From Asterochloris sp. CNOR1 (Eukaryota; Chlorophyta; Trebouxiophyceae; Trebouxiales; Trebouxiaceae): a stretch of DNA of 64,000 bases. Numbering within the stretch: the first letter of the stretch is position 1; each line of letters begins with the position of its first letter. Positions 12,301 to 21,971 of the stretch are shown here, piece by piece. The stretch is from positions 124,001 to 188,000 of the forward strand of contig OZ017758.1 in assembly GCA_963969365.1 (NCBI GenBank), in the 5' to 3' direction. The translations under genes were made by a program, and so were the position numbers. Under the pieces are notes generated by a model. That model was given only the letters and a program-made list of their open reading frames with translations, was not told where the DNA came from and did not search any database.

Positions 12301-15300
12301 TGATTGCGCAGCACAGTTGTGCATGTCCAGGTCTACTAGAGCACTTCGACTGCGTGGGCCCAACCTCGACAATGCACTGCGGCTGTGCAAGGCCAAGCGT
12401 GGCAGCGCACTGCTGCCATGAAGGTGCCAGCGTCTGCATCAAACAACAGGTTTGCACTGACCTGCAATGATATCAGCGTTCATGATAGTGCTAAGGCGGT
12501 GTGCCACCACGATGGTCGTCCGGTGGCGGGCAGCCATCAGAGCATCCAGAGCCTGCAGCACAGCAGAGAGCTCTTGAAGCCCTGCCAGCCTGAAGTGCAG
12601 CAGGAATTGCTCACAGCCCTGCTAGCCTGCAGCGATACAGAGGCATGGGTGCACTTTCGCAGCCCTGCTAGCCTGCAGCAAGACAGAGGCATGGGTGCAT
12701 ACGGAAGGCGGCAGGCAGCCGCTTTGCAAAAGCAATTGGGAAGCAGCCGCCTCTTGCGCCGCTATGCCACTGGGTAGGCAGCAAGTCACTGCAACGCATG
12801 ATAATAAGAAGGCATGTTCATCCAGCTCAGCCCCGCACCTGCTGCACTAGCCGCTCTGAGTTGCTGTCCAGGGCAGCTGTGGCCTCATCAAGGAGCAGGA
12901 TCTGCAGCATCAGAGATCTTAGCAGCGCACGACAAGCTTTTGATTGCTCATGTTTCGTGCAGGGGACTTGTGGGCAGGCCTTGGGACTCGAGAAGGCACT
13001 GATACACCCTTGCAGCAGAGTTTCCATGCTGTCATTAGTGCTGAACATAAGCTAAGCTGCAGAAACAGAATGCCTGACAGGGCAGCATGCACTGCTGACC
13101 TGGGGATTTCTCAGGATTGCACGGGCGATGGCAATGCGTTGCTTCTGCCCGCCCGAGAGTTGTACACCATCCTCCCCAACCTGTAGGGCAGCCTAAACCT
13201 GGTGAGATGCAGTCAGCAAGGCTGCTGGCGTCGTGCAGCGAGAGTCCAGGTGAGCAGATAGCCCACAGGCACGCGCGCAAACTTTTGTTTTGAGCTTGTG
13301 GCTGCACCTAGCTGCCAGCCAAGGCACCACCCTCAGTCTGCAGGGGCAGCTCAGATCAGGCCCATGACTTCTCGACCTCTGGTCGTTGGTGTGTGAGGCA
13401 CAGAACAAAAACAAGCTGACCTGCAGGATTTGGCCCTCCTCACAGCCAGGTGCCTTATTGGGCATGATGCCATCACCCAAAACAGGTAGCCCAAAGGGTT
13501 CCTCTCAAAGCCAGCACTGCTGGTTGGGGATCATGTCACCACCAGGAGACCCGAATGCAGGCAGCTAGAACCCGCCTTACAGCCCAAAAGCTGGTTGCAA
13601 AGGTACCATTACATTAAGGTCCCAAAGTAGGCAGCCATGAGAGCTCAGCTCGCAGGCAGCAGCCTGACTGAACACAACACCAGCGCCAGATAGCATGAAG
13701 AGCAAGCAGCTGTAAGAGCTCACTGCTCACCCAACAGCCCCGCTTGGGGGTGTTGCCGCCTCTTTAGTGTCCTCAAGCAGGCAGCTTGCAGGCCTCCCAG
13801 CAACCCTGACTGTGACAGCACCACATCAGTCATCAAAGCAGGAGGGCTTTCCCTGCAGCCAGTAGCCTGGATGAGGACAGCCCCGCCACCAGAGAACTAT
13901 GGTTTACGCACCAAGCAGTCCCTGCAATGGGTTCACCGCTGTCTTTGCAGACAACTGGGTTGCATCTCTATGATCTGGCACCCTCAGATCATCTCACCGT
14001 GCAACTGATGCAAATACTGTGTGGAGAAGCCACCATCAAGAAGAGGGGAACACCAACATCAGGCAGCCAGGAGCAAAGGTGACTTGTTTGCCATAGGTCA
14101 GAGTTACTGCAAGCCACACTCGCTTTGCAGTATTTTCCAACCTAAACGGGTGTGTTGTTGAGACAAAACAAACATAACACAAGCAATGAGTTGCCTCTCA
14201 CACTGGTGTCGTAGGCCAGGGGCAGGGCTGTGATGAACCCGTGAGCGCTGGCCGCCTCAGCCGCCGCCTCGACGTCAGCCTGGGAGGCGCCCTCACGGCC
14301 CTGGCGGATGTTGTCGGCAATGGTGCTGCCAAACAGCACAGGCTCCTGGGCCACCAGGCCCATCTGCTGCCGGAGCCAGCCCCGGGGCAGCTTGCGAATG
14401 TCTGTGCCATCCAGCAACACCTGCACAAGCATGTGCAGTAAAAAGGAATGGCTCCTCCCAATAAGCCCATTCAGATTGCACCAAAATTGGCAGCATAGTG
14501 CAGCCGCTTTCTGCACATACGCTGCTGTGCACACCTGCAAGAGAGTGGCCACCTGCCATTGTGATTGGACGCAGTTGCTGCAAGTGCTGACCACCAAGCC
14601 TACCCCACAGCTTACGCAGGCCATCTGTACGTATGCATCTTGCTGCGCCTGTGGGGTCTCATGGGAAAGAGTGTTGCTAAGTATGCAAGCATGTATGGCA
14701 TTCAAGCGCAGCCTGAAGCAGTACATGCTTGCAGAGTTAGAATGCCCAGAGCCTGCACTGAATTTGAAAAGCAGTGTTGTCTCACCTGGCCAGCTTGTAC
14801 ATCATAGAACCTCTCGATGAGGGACACAATGGTGGACTTCCCGCTGCCAGACTGGCCGACCAGGGCCACCATCTTGCCAGCTGGCATGCTGAGGCTGAAG
14901 TCGCGCAGCACTGGCTGGTCAAGGGCGCTTGGGTAGGCAAAGGTGACGCCTTGCAGCACCAGAGAGCCCTGGCACACTACTGGAGCTGCTGTAGGGCTGC
15001 TGGCAGCAGCAGTGTGCAAGGTGGCTGGCTGCCGATGGATGACTGCAAACACTCTGTTGCCCGCTGCCTTACCTACAGAGCAGCCGCTGAGGCATGGATG
15101 CCACGCAGTGACATGATGACTTGGCACAGACAGGTGTCTTCGTAGCAGTGTGATGTGGGGCGTCAGCACCTCTTTCGGCCAGGGTGAGATGTACACACAC
15201 AGCACAGCAGGCAGCAGTTGCCTGTGTGGCTGTGCAGAGCAAAGTTGCAAGAATACAAGAATACAACATAGAGCTGCTGGGCAGTCCACCTGCTGTGCCT

Positions 15301-18300
15301 GTTGGTCAGAGCAAAATTTCCATCAACAGCAGGATCAAGTGTCAAGTTGCTGGGCAGGCCACCTGTCCCAATCATTTCAAGATTTCTATTAACAGCAGGA
15401 GCAGGCATATAGTTGCTGGGCAATTCACCTGCCACAAAAAACTGAATGATTGGAGAGGCCTGCCCCAAGGCAAAGCCTGCCAGCAACGAAGCAAATAGGG
15501 CTGTGATCACATTGCCCCCTGCAGGCAGCACCACAGAACCTGTCTCAGTGTAGCGCAGGCAACAAAGCTGCAGTCTGTCAAACGTGTGCAGACGCCAATG
15601 CCTATGATGCAGGCAATATCATAGACCAGTGGATTGAGCACATGCTAAGGCTGCATGAGAAATGCTTTGTGATGTCTGGAGTTTGGCCAACATCAGTGTC
15701 AGAGGGTGTTAACTAAATTGCCAGCTCACCTTGATATGCATGATCCCGGACACGCACGCCGCCATACCACAGTGCCAACGCAAAGCTGCCCAGCACAACA
15801 AGCCACAGAAGCCCAATGCGATGCCCTGATAGAAGCCAGCAACAATGCCTGCATGCAAAGGAAAAAGTGTGGGCCAAGCCCAGATGCTCAAACGCCAGCT
15901 GTGCTCACACCAAAGACCATGGAACATGCATGCTCCGGTAGTGGGGCCACTTGGCATGTAACAGCAGTTTTGCTGCACTGGCCAAAATAGATCTGAAGGA
16001 CATGCACAGACTTTTTACCAACCATTATGAAACTACCCCACCAAACACCCATGAACGAGGTTCGCATGGACTTCCTAGCACGGACAATGTTGTGCTTAGC
16101 TCAACCCAACCTAGCAACAGCCCTCATTGCCCTCACCTGCACGCAGGGGCTGCTTGAGCAGGCCTTGGTAGCGCTGCACGATGCGTCCCTCGCCATTGAA
16201 GCTGTACACCGTCCTGACAGCTGCAAAGGCCTCAGTGGCCACGCCGTTGCACTCTGCACCAGACAGGGCTTCCCTCAGTTGCACATCTTCTGGGCATGCA
16301 CCACCGCTGCTGCAGTCTGCTGAACCGCAGGCACCTGACTGCAGAGCTCCTGTGTGCGCAGCATGCAGTGTTGCTGGACACACAATATGGCTAATCCTGC
16401 CCACGGCGTGCAGCAGTTCGGGTGCCGTGGTGCCGCCCAAATGCAAATCTGGTACCAGGCATGTGGCAAAGTTTGTGCAAAGTTTGTGCAAAGTTCATGC
16501 AAAGTTCATGCAAAGTCCTGAAGCCATGTATGTCTCACCTGCATAGGCTTTGTTGGCCTGCCTGTTAAGCCTGCCAGCCAGAACCGCAAAGGCTGCTGTG
16601 ACGGCGGCCAGTAGCGGAATGAGCGCAATGACCACAAGCGTCAGGTCCCAGGCGTACACACAGGCTGCACAGCACAGCAGTGCAGTGTCACAAATGGACG
16701 AGACATGTGTTGAGGGCCTTGGTGCATGTGATGATTTGTCTGGCTTCTGCCATGCCAGGCACAGACGTGTCAATGGAAGCCTCAGGTCTTTCGCTTCTTA
16801 GATATCTGATGAAGCTGGCAAACCTGATTACCACGTTGCAAAGCTGTGCAGAATTTCATGGTGTAGCACATGGTGCCTGGCTCTGCCAGGATGACACTGG
16901 CCAATGCGCGCTGCACACCAGCTTGATGTTGGCACGTCCATCATGAGCTGGCACTGACACGGCAATCAGCTGTTTTAGTGGATTGGCTCCACTGCTAGAC
17001 TGTGTTAATCAGCCTCTTGCCAACAGATTTCTGCCAGGCACAGCCCTTTTGACACAGGTAGATTGAGCTGCTCAGCTCTGACAGCCAGAGCGTTTTCTAC
17101 ATAGGCGGGCAGGCAGGTGCCAAAGTGCGATGTAGAGCAGCACAGCTGTCCTCTCAGCAGGCATCACGGCCATGCAGCAGCAGCTGCCCACCAGCATGAT
17201 GCAGCAGCATGACCCCTGCCACCTGCCTTGCACAGGGGAACCCCCTTCAGGAAAATATGCTGGAGTCTTCCAAAGCAGGTCCCTTCAAGACCTCCACATG
17301 CAGTCATTTCCTTGCCCAGGTTATGCATGATCACCCCCAAATACATGTACTGTAGCATTGTTCAACTCTTCTCCCACAGCGCGTCTTCAACGAAGCCCCT
17401 TTCAGGCCTGCACATGCAGAGCCCAGCTTACCTACGGCCACCCCCGACACGAAGTTGGACAGGTAGTGCAGCATCGTGCCGTTCTTCTCCCCCATCGCAT
17501 TCTGAAGGGCCACCATGTCCTCATTGAGGGCATGCATAAGTGCGCCTCCAGGCTGGCCATCGAAGAAGGGGATGTCCTGGGACAGGACTGCGGCAGGTAA
17601 CGGGCGCGCACCCTGTTGGCCTGACGTGTCCCTGCAGCGTCAAGCAGGTGGATGGTGGTGTTGGTCTTGGTGGGGGTGGCAGTGGGTGGTGGGTGGCGGC
17701 CACTACCTCAAGCCCAGAAGTCTGCCCTGCAGGTGTAGTGCAGCCATACAGCACCTGGCTAGGCCCTTGCAGGGCATGATGGCATTTTTGGCACACAGCT
17801 CAGAAGCTTGTTTGGCAGCAGGCATGCAGTGTCTGGCCTTCTAGGGCCCTGCAGGCGCACAGCCCAGTGGCCTGCCCTGCAGGTCCAGTGCAGCCATACA
17901 GCATCTGGCGAGGCCCTTGCAGGGCATGAAAGCAGTTGTGGCACACAGCTGAGCAGCTTGTTTTGCAGCAGGCATGCAGTGTCTGGCCTTCTAGCGCTCT
18001 GCAGGCGCACAGCCTGCAAGCCCAGTGGTCTGCCCTGCAGGTCTAGTGCACCCATACAGCATCTGGCTGGGCCCTTGCAGGCAATAACACTTTTGGCACA
18101 CAGCTGAGAAGCTTGCTTTGCAGCAGGTATGCAGTGTCTGGCCTCCTGGATCCCTGAAGGCGCACAGCACCCAAGCCCAGAGGTCTCAAATTCATCAGGA
18201 CCGTTGACCCTGATAATCGAGATGGAAGCGGCATAACGATGAATCATAGCGCTCCCTGCATGTCTAGCGCAGCCATGCAGCATCTGGCCCTCCCTGCAGA

Positions 18301-19296
18301 CCCACAGGTCGTCTTGCATGAAGCCCAGAAGCTTGACCCTCCCCCAGCACAGGGCTCCAAGGCTCAAGGGTGCCCCAGACAGCGCACAGGATTGTCCACG
18401 TGTCCTGAGCCCCAATCTGCAGCCCTGAGGGTATCTGGGTCACTGCCGGAGCAGCGGTGCACTCACCAGTCACCATCCAGGGGATCACTTCCAAGGAGCT
18501 GGCAAAGATGGCCACGATGGCCAGGTACACCATGAACAGGCATGCCTGCAGGAGAGGGGAGCTTCTGTTGTAGTGCTGGCAAAGATAGCCACAGTGGCTG
18601 GCCGCACAATGAACAGGCACGCCTGCAGGAGTAGGGAGCTCTCTTTGTTGTGCTGGCAGCGGGCCAGCAAGCAGCAGAGGCAGGCTGATCAGGGCCAGAG
18701 GGGTGAAGCTTTCCAAAGCAGGCGGCAGGCCAGGCAGCGGGAGGCAAACTGGCAGAGGCAGGCACTTGGGTTTTGCTGGAGTACACTGCCTGGACGGAGT
18801 TTCACAGCCCGCTGAGGCTGCTGCATGCAGGTGGCACTGACCTGGTCCACCCGGTCTATCAGCCTCTGTGTGTCAGTAGGGTTGCTGCCCACAGAGTTGA
18901 TGACACGACCAGTGAGCACAAAGGACACTGGCATGACGGCACCTGCACTCCACAACGGCAGAGGATTCCATGGACATGTAGCATCTGCGGGCAAAAGCAC
19001 AGTCCTGATACTGACTCAGCACTATCACTCAGCTTGACGCACTGGGCCCTGCTGCTGGCTGCATGCATACCTTGCACCAGTGCTCCACAGGTGCCCACCG
19101 CCATGAGGAAGAGATGAATGCCATCCGCCGTGCTGCAGCAGATTGTAACGAGTGACAGAGTTGAATCTTTGCTGCCCTGTGACTGAACCAGACAGCAGAG
19201 AGGTGGAGGCCAGAGCAATATAGCGTAGGTTGAAAACCTGAAGATCTTGTGATAGCGCATGGAAGAAGCCGGCACATCGTTGGCAGGCTCCGCCAT
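3317..19296 (-). CDS. ABCB: Full-length ABCB (P-glycoprotein/MDR-type) ABC transporter, frame broken in three exons
   Basis: ATP-driven exporter with the order TMD1-NBD1-linker-TMD2-NBD2. About 32 exons, ~1350 codons. First exon 19238-19296 (start [12 protein letters not shown]), then 19071-19132, 18842-18942, 18467-18545, 17432-17631, 16539-16664, 16137-16253, 15730-15848, 15429-15518, 14786-15072, 14202-14420, 13100-13180, 12839-12901, 12462-12552, 11927-12045; linker exons 11576-11728, 11042-11230, 10649-10810; then about 9932-10015 (tentative), 9821-9906, 9368-9517, 8198-8341, 7849-7962, 6773-7046, 6385-6520, 5963-6056, 5551-5671, 4791-4888, 4355-4475, 3999-4079, 3641-3788, 3317-3417. Both NBDs are complete: Walker [11 protein letters not shown]-loop LVAQEPVLF / LVSQEPVLF, signature LSGGQKQR, Walker [13 protein letters not shown] / [13 protein letters not shown]-loop VVAHRLSTI / VVAHRLNTV. 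Exons 17432-17631 and 15730-15848 each lack one base and 6773-7046 has one extra relative to the frame of their neighbours; all other firm exons close. Either a young pseudogene or local assembly errors. The 10649/9906 junction is unresolved. Confidence 0.93.
5527..5548. repeat. 22-nt C homopolymer (G22 on the transcribed strand) just inside a 5' splice site
   Basis: An uninterrupted run of 22 C on the + strand. On the ABCB coding (-) strand it is G22 beginning three nucleotides into the intron after exon 5551-5671 (donor CAG|GTGGGG). It could fold as a G-quadruplex or act as a length-variable splice modifier. Homopolymer length is also prone to sequencing error. Confidence 0.9.
9131..9370 (-). 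repeat. Tandem copies of an ABCB exon 3' end with its donor
   Basis: On the - strand, exon 9368-9517 ends in [13 protein letters not shown] followed by GTGGGC. The downstream intron repeats this junction, with the preceding GCCAGCTTCTG-type block (read on +), at donor-equivalent positions 9297, 9214 and about 9131, spaced 71, 83 and 83 nt. The copies still read like CATGTCTGCCATCCCGTCCC then AG|GTGG. More diverged CACCTGGGAC-containing units continue back to about 8640. Confidence 0.8.
11318..11490. repeat. 29-30 bp minisatellite, two alternating unit types
   Basis: Five to six copies of a 29-30 bp unit (core GGACCAGGCGGACGGCA) at 11342, 11371, 11401, 11430 and 11460. Units alternate between a CACTTTGAGTGC form and a CAATTTTG form, suggesting expansion as a dimer. 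It lies in the ABCB linker-region intron between exons 11576-11728 and 11042-11230. Confidence 0.85.
15285..15435 (-). repeat. Three tandem copies of an ABCB donor junction
   Basis: The donor of exon 15429-15518 (GTGGCAG|GTGAATTGCCCAGCA on -) is echoed at 15363 and 15290 within the downstream intron, each with the same TTGCTGGGCAG block and an intervening AAxATTTCxATxAACAGCAGGA block. Spacing is 66 and 73 nt. Confidence 0.8.
17700..18300. repeat. About 150-bp tandem repeat, four copies
   Basis: Four diverged copies of a unit containing CTGCCCTGCAGGT, GTGCAGCCATACAGCATCTGG and GCACACAGCTGAG start near 17721, 17871, 18029 and 18249. It fills most of the ABCB intron between exons 18467-18545 and 17432-17631. 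I could not tie it to an exon edge. Confidence 0.8.
18546..18630 (-). repeat. Decayed copy of an ABCB exon start and acceptor
   Basis: Exon 18467-18545 begins (on -) CTGCAG|GCATGCCTGTTCATGG. 77 nt upstream, at 18622, is CTGCAG|GCGTGCCTGTTCATTG, followed by a copy of the next 40 or so coding nucleotides (ACLFxVxxAxVAIFAS), ending in the real acceptor. It is a tandem duplication spanning the 3' splice site. Confidence 0.8.
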
Positions 19297-19955
19297 CTCT
19301 GGATCCCTGATGTTCGCCAAGGAACCGTCACATCTTGCTGAGCGACTTTAACTGCCGGGGACACTTCGAGGTGTTGATCTATCTAAGCCATTCATTGCTT
19401 GCTTGCTTCAGACCTCAACGTGGCCAATGGCCCCAGACAGCAGCCTGCCAGTATTCAACAAGTGCTCAGTGTCAGGTGGGCTTGGTTGAGGAGACAGCAG
19501 GGCGCGGGAGCAAGCCCCAGGGCTGTCTGCTCTGCAACGAGCTCTGTGCAGCTCGATAAAGGAGCTACAACCAAGTTGTAGAAGGAGCCAGCCTACTGGG
19601 GTGTAATCTTTCTTTGAGGGATCCACCCCTCAAAAAGTCTACCTTGCCCCAGGCAAGGTGCAGCCATGGTGAGTCTCAACAACTCCAGAACATGTCAAAT
19701 GTGCAAGAATTCACCATGAACCACACCACCTGCAGAAGGGCCGCCAATCTCGCAACATTGCAATGCCAGCCCCGCATGATGCACAGTGGTCATTTGCAGG
19801 TCAGTGATTGGTGGCCATCCTGGCAGGCATTTAGATCATGCCGGCTTGCAGCATTTGAGCTCACCATGCTTTGCAAGTGTTCCTGTGTACCAAGAACTGC
19901 TGCGCTCAACCATTCGTGATGTGTACCACTCAATCTTCCAAAGATCCCTGACGGC
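19297..19955. other. Divergent intergenic region (ABCB / F-box-like gene)
   Basis: About 660 bp between the ABCB start (-) and the next start (+). It must contain both 5' regions unless an upstream ABCB exon was missed. I see no clear core promoter element or open frame of interest. Confidence 0.5.
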
Positions 19956-20965
19956 ATGGTGTCCTTTGCAGTCACATTGCCCTTGGAGCTACTCACCATA
20001 GTGCTGAGCTTTTGTGGTCTTCGAATCATAGCAGTCTGCGCCTGTGTCTCAAGGCAGTGGAGGAGGGCTGCAGCACAAGCAGTGCCCAGGGATGTGAGGT
20101 TGACCAGAAGCTACATGGATCCAAATGAGGGCCTGGAGATGGAGATTCTCCAGCTGCTCAGAAAGCCATGCAGACTGAGCTCTGTGAAGGCAATGTCCGT
20201 GGCAGCGTACTCTCAAGTGTGCGAAGAGTTTGCCATGGGTGCCCTGTTTGCTCGTGTATGCGCTGAGGCTACAGCCCTCGAGACTGTCTCCATGTGAGCC
20301 TGATACTGACGGCCGCTGCATGCTTATGCACAGTGCATTGCACCATGCTGCAGAGCCTCACACAAGTGTACATTCTATGCAGGTGGGGAACGCATTACTA
20401 CATGGTGGTGCCCCTACTGCCAGTTAACCTCAAGTGTCTTGCCTGTGACATACCTGACAGAACGAGTTGGGATCTAGCTCTGCTGACCAGACTGACGCAG
20501 CTTAAGCAACTCAAGCTGCGTTGTGAGCTCACCCAGCCACTCCCCAAGCTGCCAGCTCTCTCGTCTTTGCGTGTGTGCACATCAGACCTGCAGAACCTGT
20601 CCTCTGTCACAGCAACAGTGCAGGAACTTGACCTGACGGCATCCCACAGCATTGACTTCAAGCAGCCTACTACCCTGGCTCATTTCACATGCATGCACAC
20701 CCTTTCCATAACAGCTACTATGATCCGCAACTTCATTCCCAAAGTGCTGCCCCCAACTCTGGGTTCCATCAAAATAAGGTTTAGGGCTACACCTCCTGCT
20801 AGGAGCCGCTTTGAACCCTTGCCTCATCTAGCTGCACAGTCTGCAGACCACCAAAAGATATGTTTTCCTGCTGGTGGCCACCTTGTCAAGGATGGGCGAC
20901 CTGGGCGCTATGAATGGACCCGCCATTGTACACCACATTCTAGACATCAGGATGGCGACTGGTGA
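19956..20965 (+). CDS. Small F-box-like / leucine-rich protein
   Basis: Two exons, 19956-20293 and 20383 to about 20965, join in phase (TCC AT|G TGG) across a GTGAGC...TGCAG intron. The N-terminal stretch LPLELLTIVLSFCGLR followed by ACVSRQWRRAA fits an F-box (Skp1-binding) motif at about residues 8-45. The second exon carries irregular leucine-rich segments (LTRLTQLKQLKLR, LPALSSLRVCTS, VQELDLTAS). Such proteins usually select substrates for SCF ubiquitin ligases; the substrate here is unknown. The last 50 or so residues (after KIRF) lose LRR character, and another frame is open over 20853-20999, so the true 3' end may be spliced differently. A similar but distinct gene lies on the other strand at 26.0-27.1 kb beyond the MFS gene. 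Confidence 0.6.
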
Positions 20966-21971
20966 ATCAAATGAAGTGGTGGCAATCCATATATTGTCGC
21001 AGGTGTCAGACTCCTGCTGCCTTACAGCCTTTGCCCCTCCACTCTTTTGAAAATTCTCCTTCCCCAGATGGGTGACGACAGGGCGGGCGCAGCGTGCTGC
21101 TAGGCGTGCCCTTGCGCACTTTGGGCCTCTTGTCCCCCGAGCTTGCGTGCTAGGCGCCAGCTGGGTAGCAATGCACAATATGCGTAATGCTTGTACATTA
21201 TCAGTGTCACTGAGCCATCCATACATTGCACCAGTCTCTCTGGCAGATGACATGCTAAGAGCTGAAAAACGTAGATTCCCAGACAGCTTCATGCCAACAA
21301 ACATGGGCTAGGTTGAGCCCAACACATACTTTACAAAGGCCCTCAAGTTGCAGATGTGGCCTGCATGGAACAAGTTGCAGCCATACCATGTAGCGGAGTG
21401 GCCTCACCTGGAAGGCTGTGAACACTACTTCATCATATGCACGCCAGCAGCGGGCTTTATTTGGCTGCCAGGCATGTGTTGTGCCTTCGCCTGGGCCTGA
21501 AGGAGCAGAATTTAGAGTGCACCTGTACTTCCTTGAGCCAAGCAAATCGTTGCTGCAATTTTTTGTTAGAGGTCATCAGGGACTGTACTCTTGGTCAACA
21601 TGCTTGTGGCAGAAGTGGTACCGCCGCTAAGCCTGGTTATCAGCTGATCGGGTGTTGGCTCAGAAAGCATTCGAACAGATCCTGTGCTGCATCCTTTGAG
21701 TCCTGCATCTGAGCTGATCTCTGCTTGGCTTTCTGCTGCATGACCAGAGCACCTGATCAGCAGTATGCTGAACCCTCAACAAGGCCATTCCCCAAGAAGC
21801 AGGCGTATGCAATCTGGTGAGCTGTGAGCCTCTGCAACTTTCCTGCACCAGCTCCAGGACTGAAGGACTCCTCCCTGTTGACGCAGGGTCAACCAGCTAT
21901 CACAGGCAAGCAGGAAGCTTATGCAAGCACATGCTGGTTGTCTAGTATGACATGCACATTGCGTGTTGCAG
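20966..21971. other. Region before the first recognised MFS exon
   Basis: About 1 kb that probably holds the 5' end of the MFS gene. A possible start is the ATG at 21767 (MLNPQQGHSPRSRR), whose frame runs to a GTGAGC donor at 21819, but I could not connect it in phase to the first secure exon at 21972. Confidence 0.35.

Noticed and set aside
17700-18300. 150-bp tandem repeats as a transposon or exon-edge array
   Set aside because: No terminal repeats, target-site duplications or coding content, and no match to a neighbouring ABCB exon edge; kept as a plain tandem repeat.
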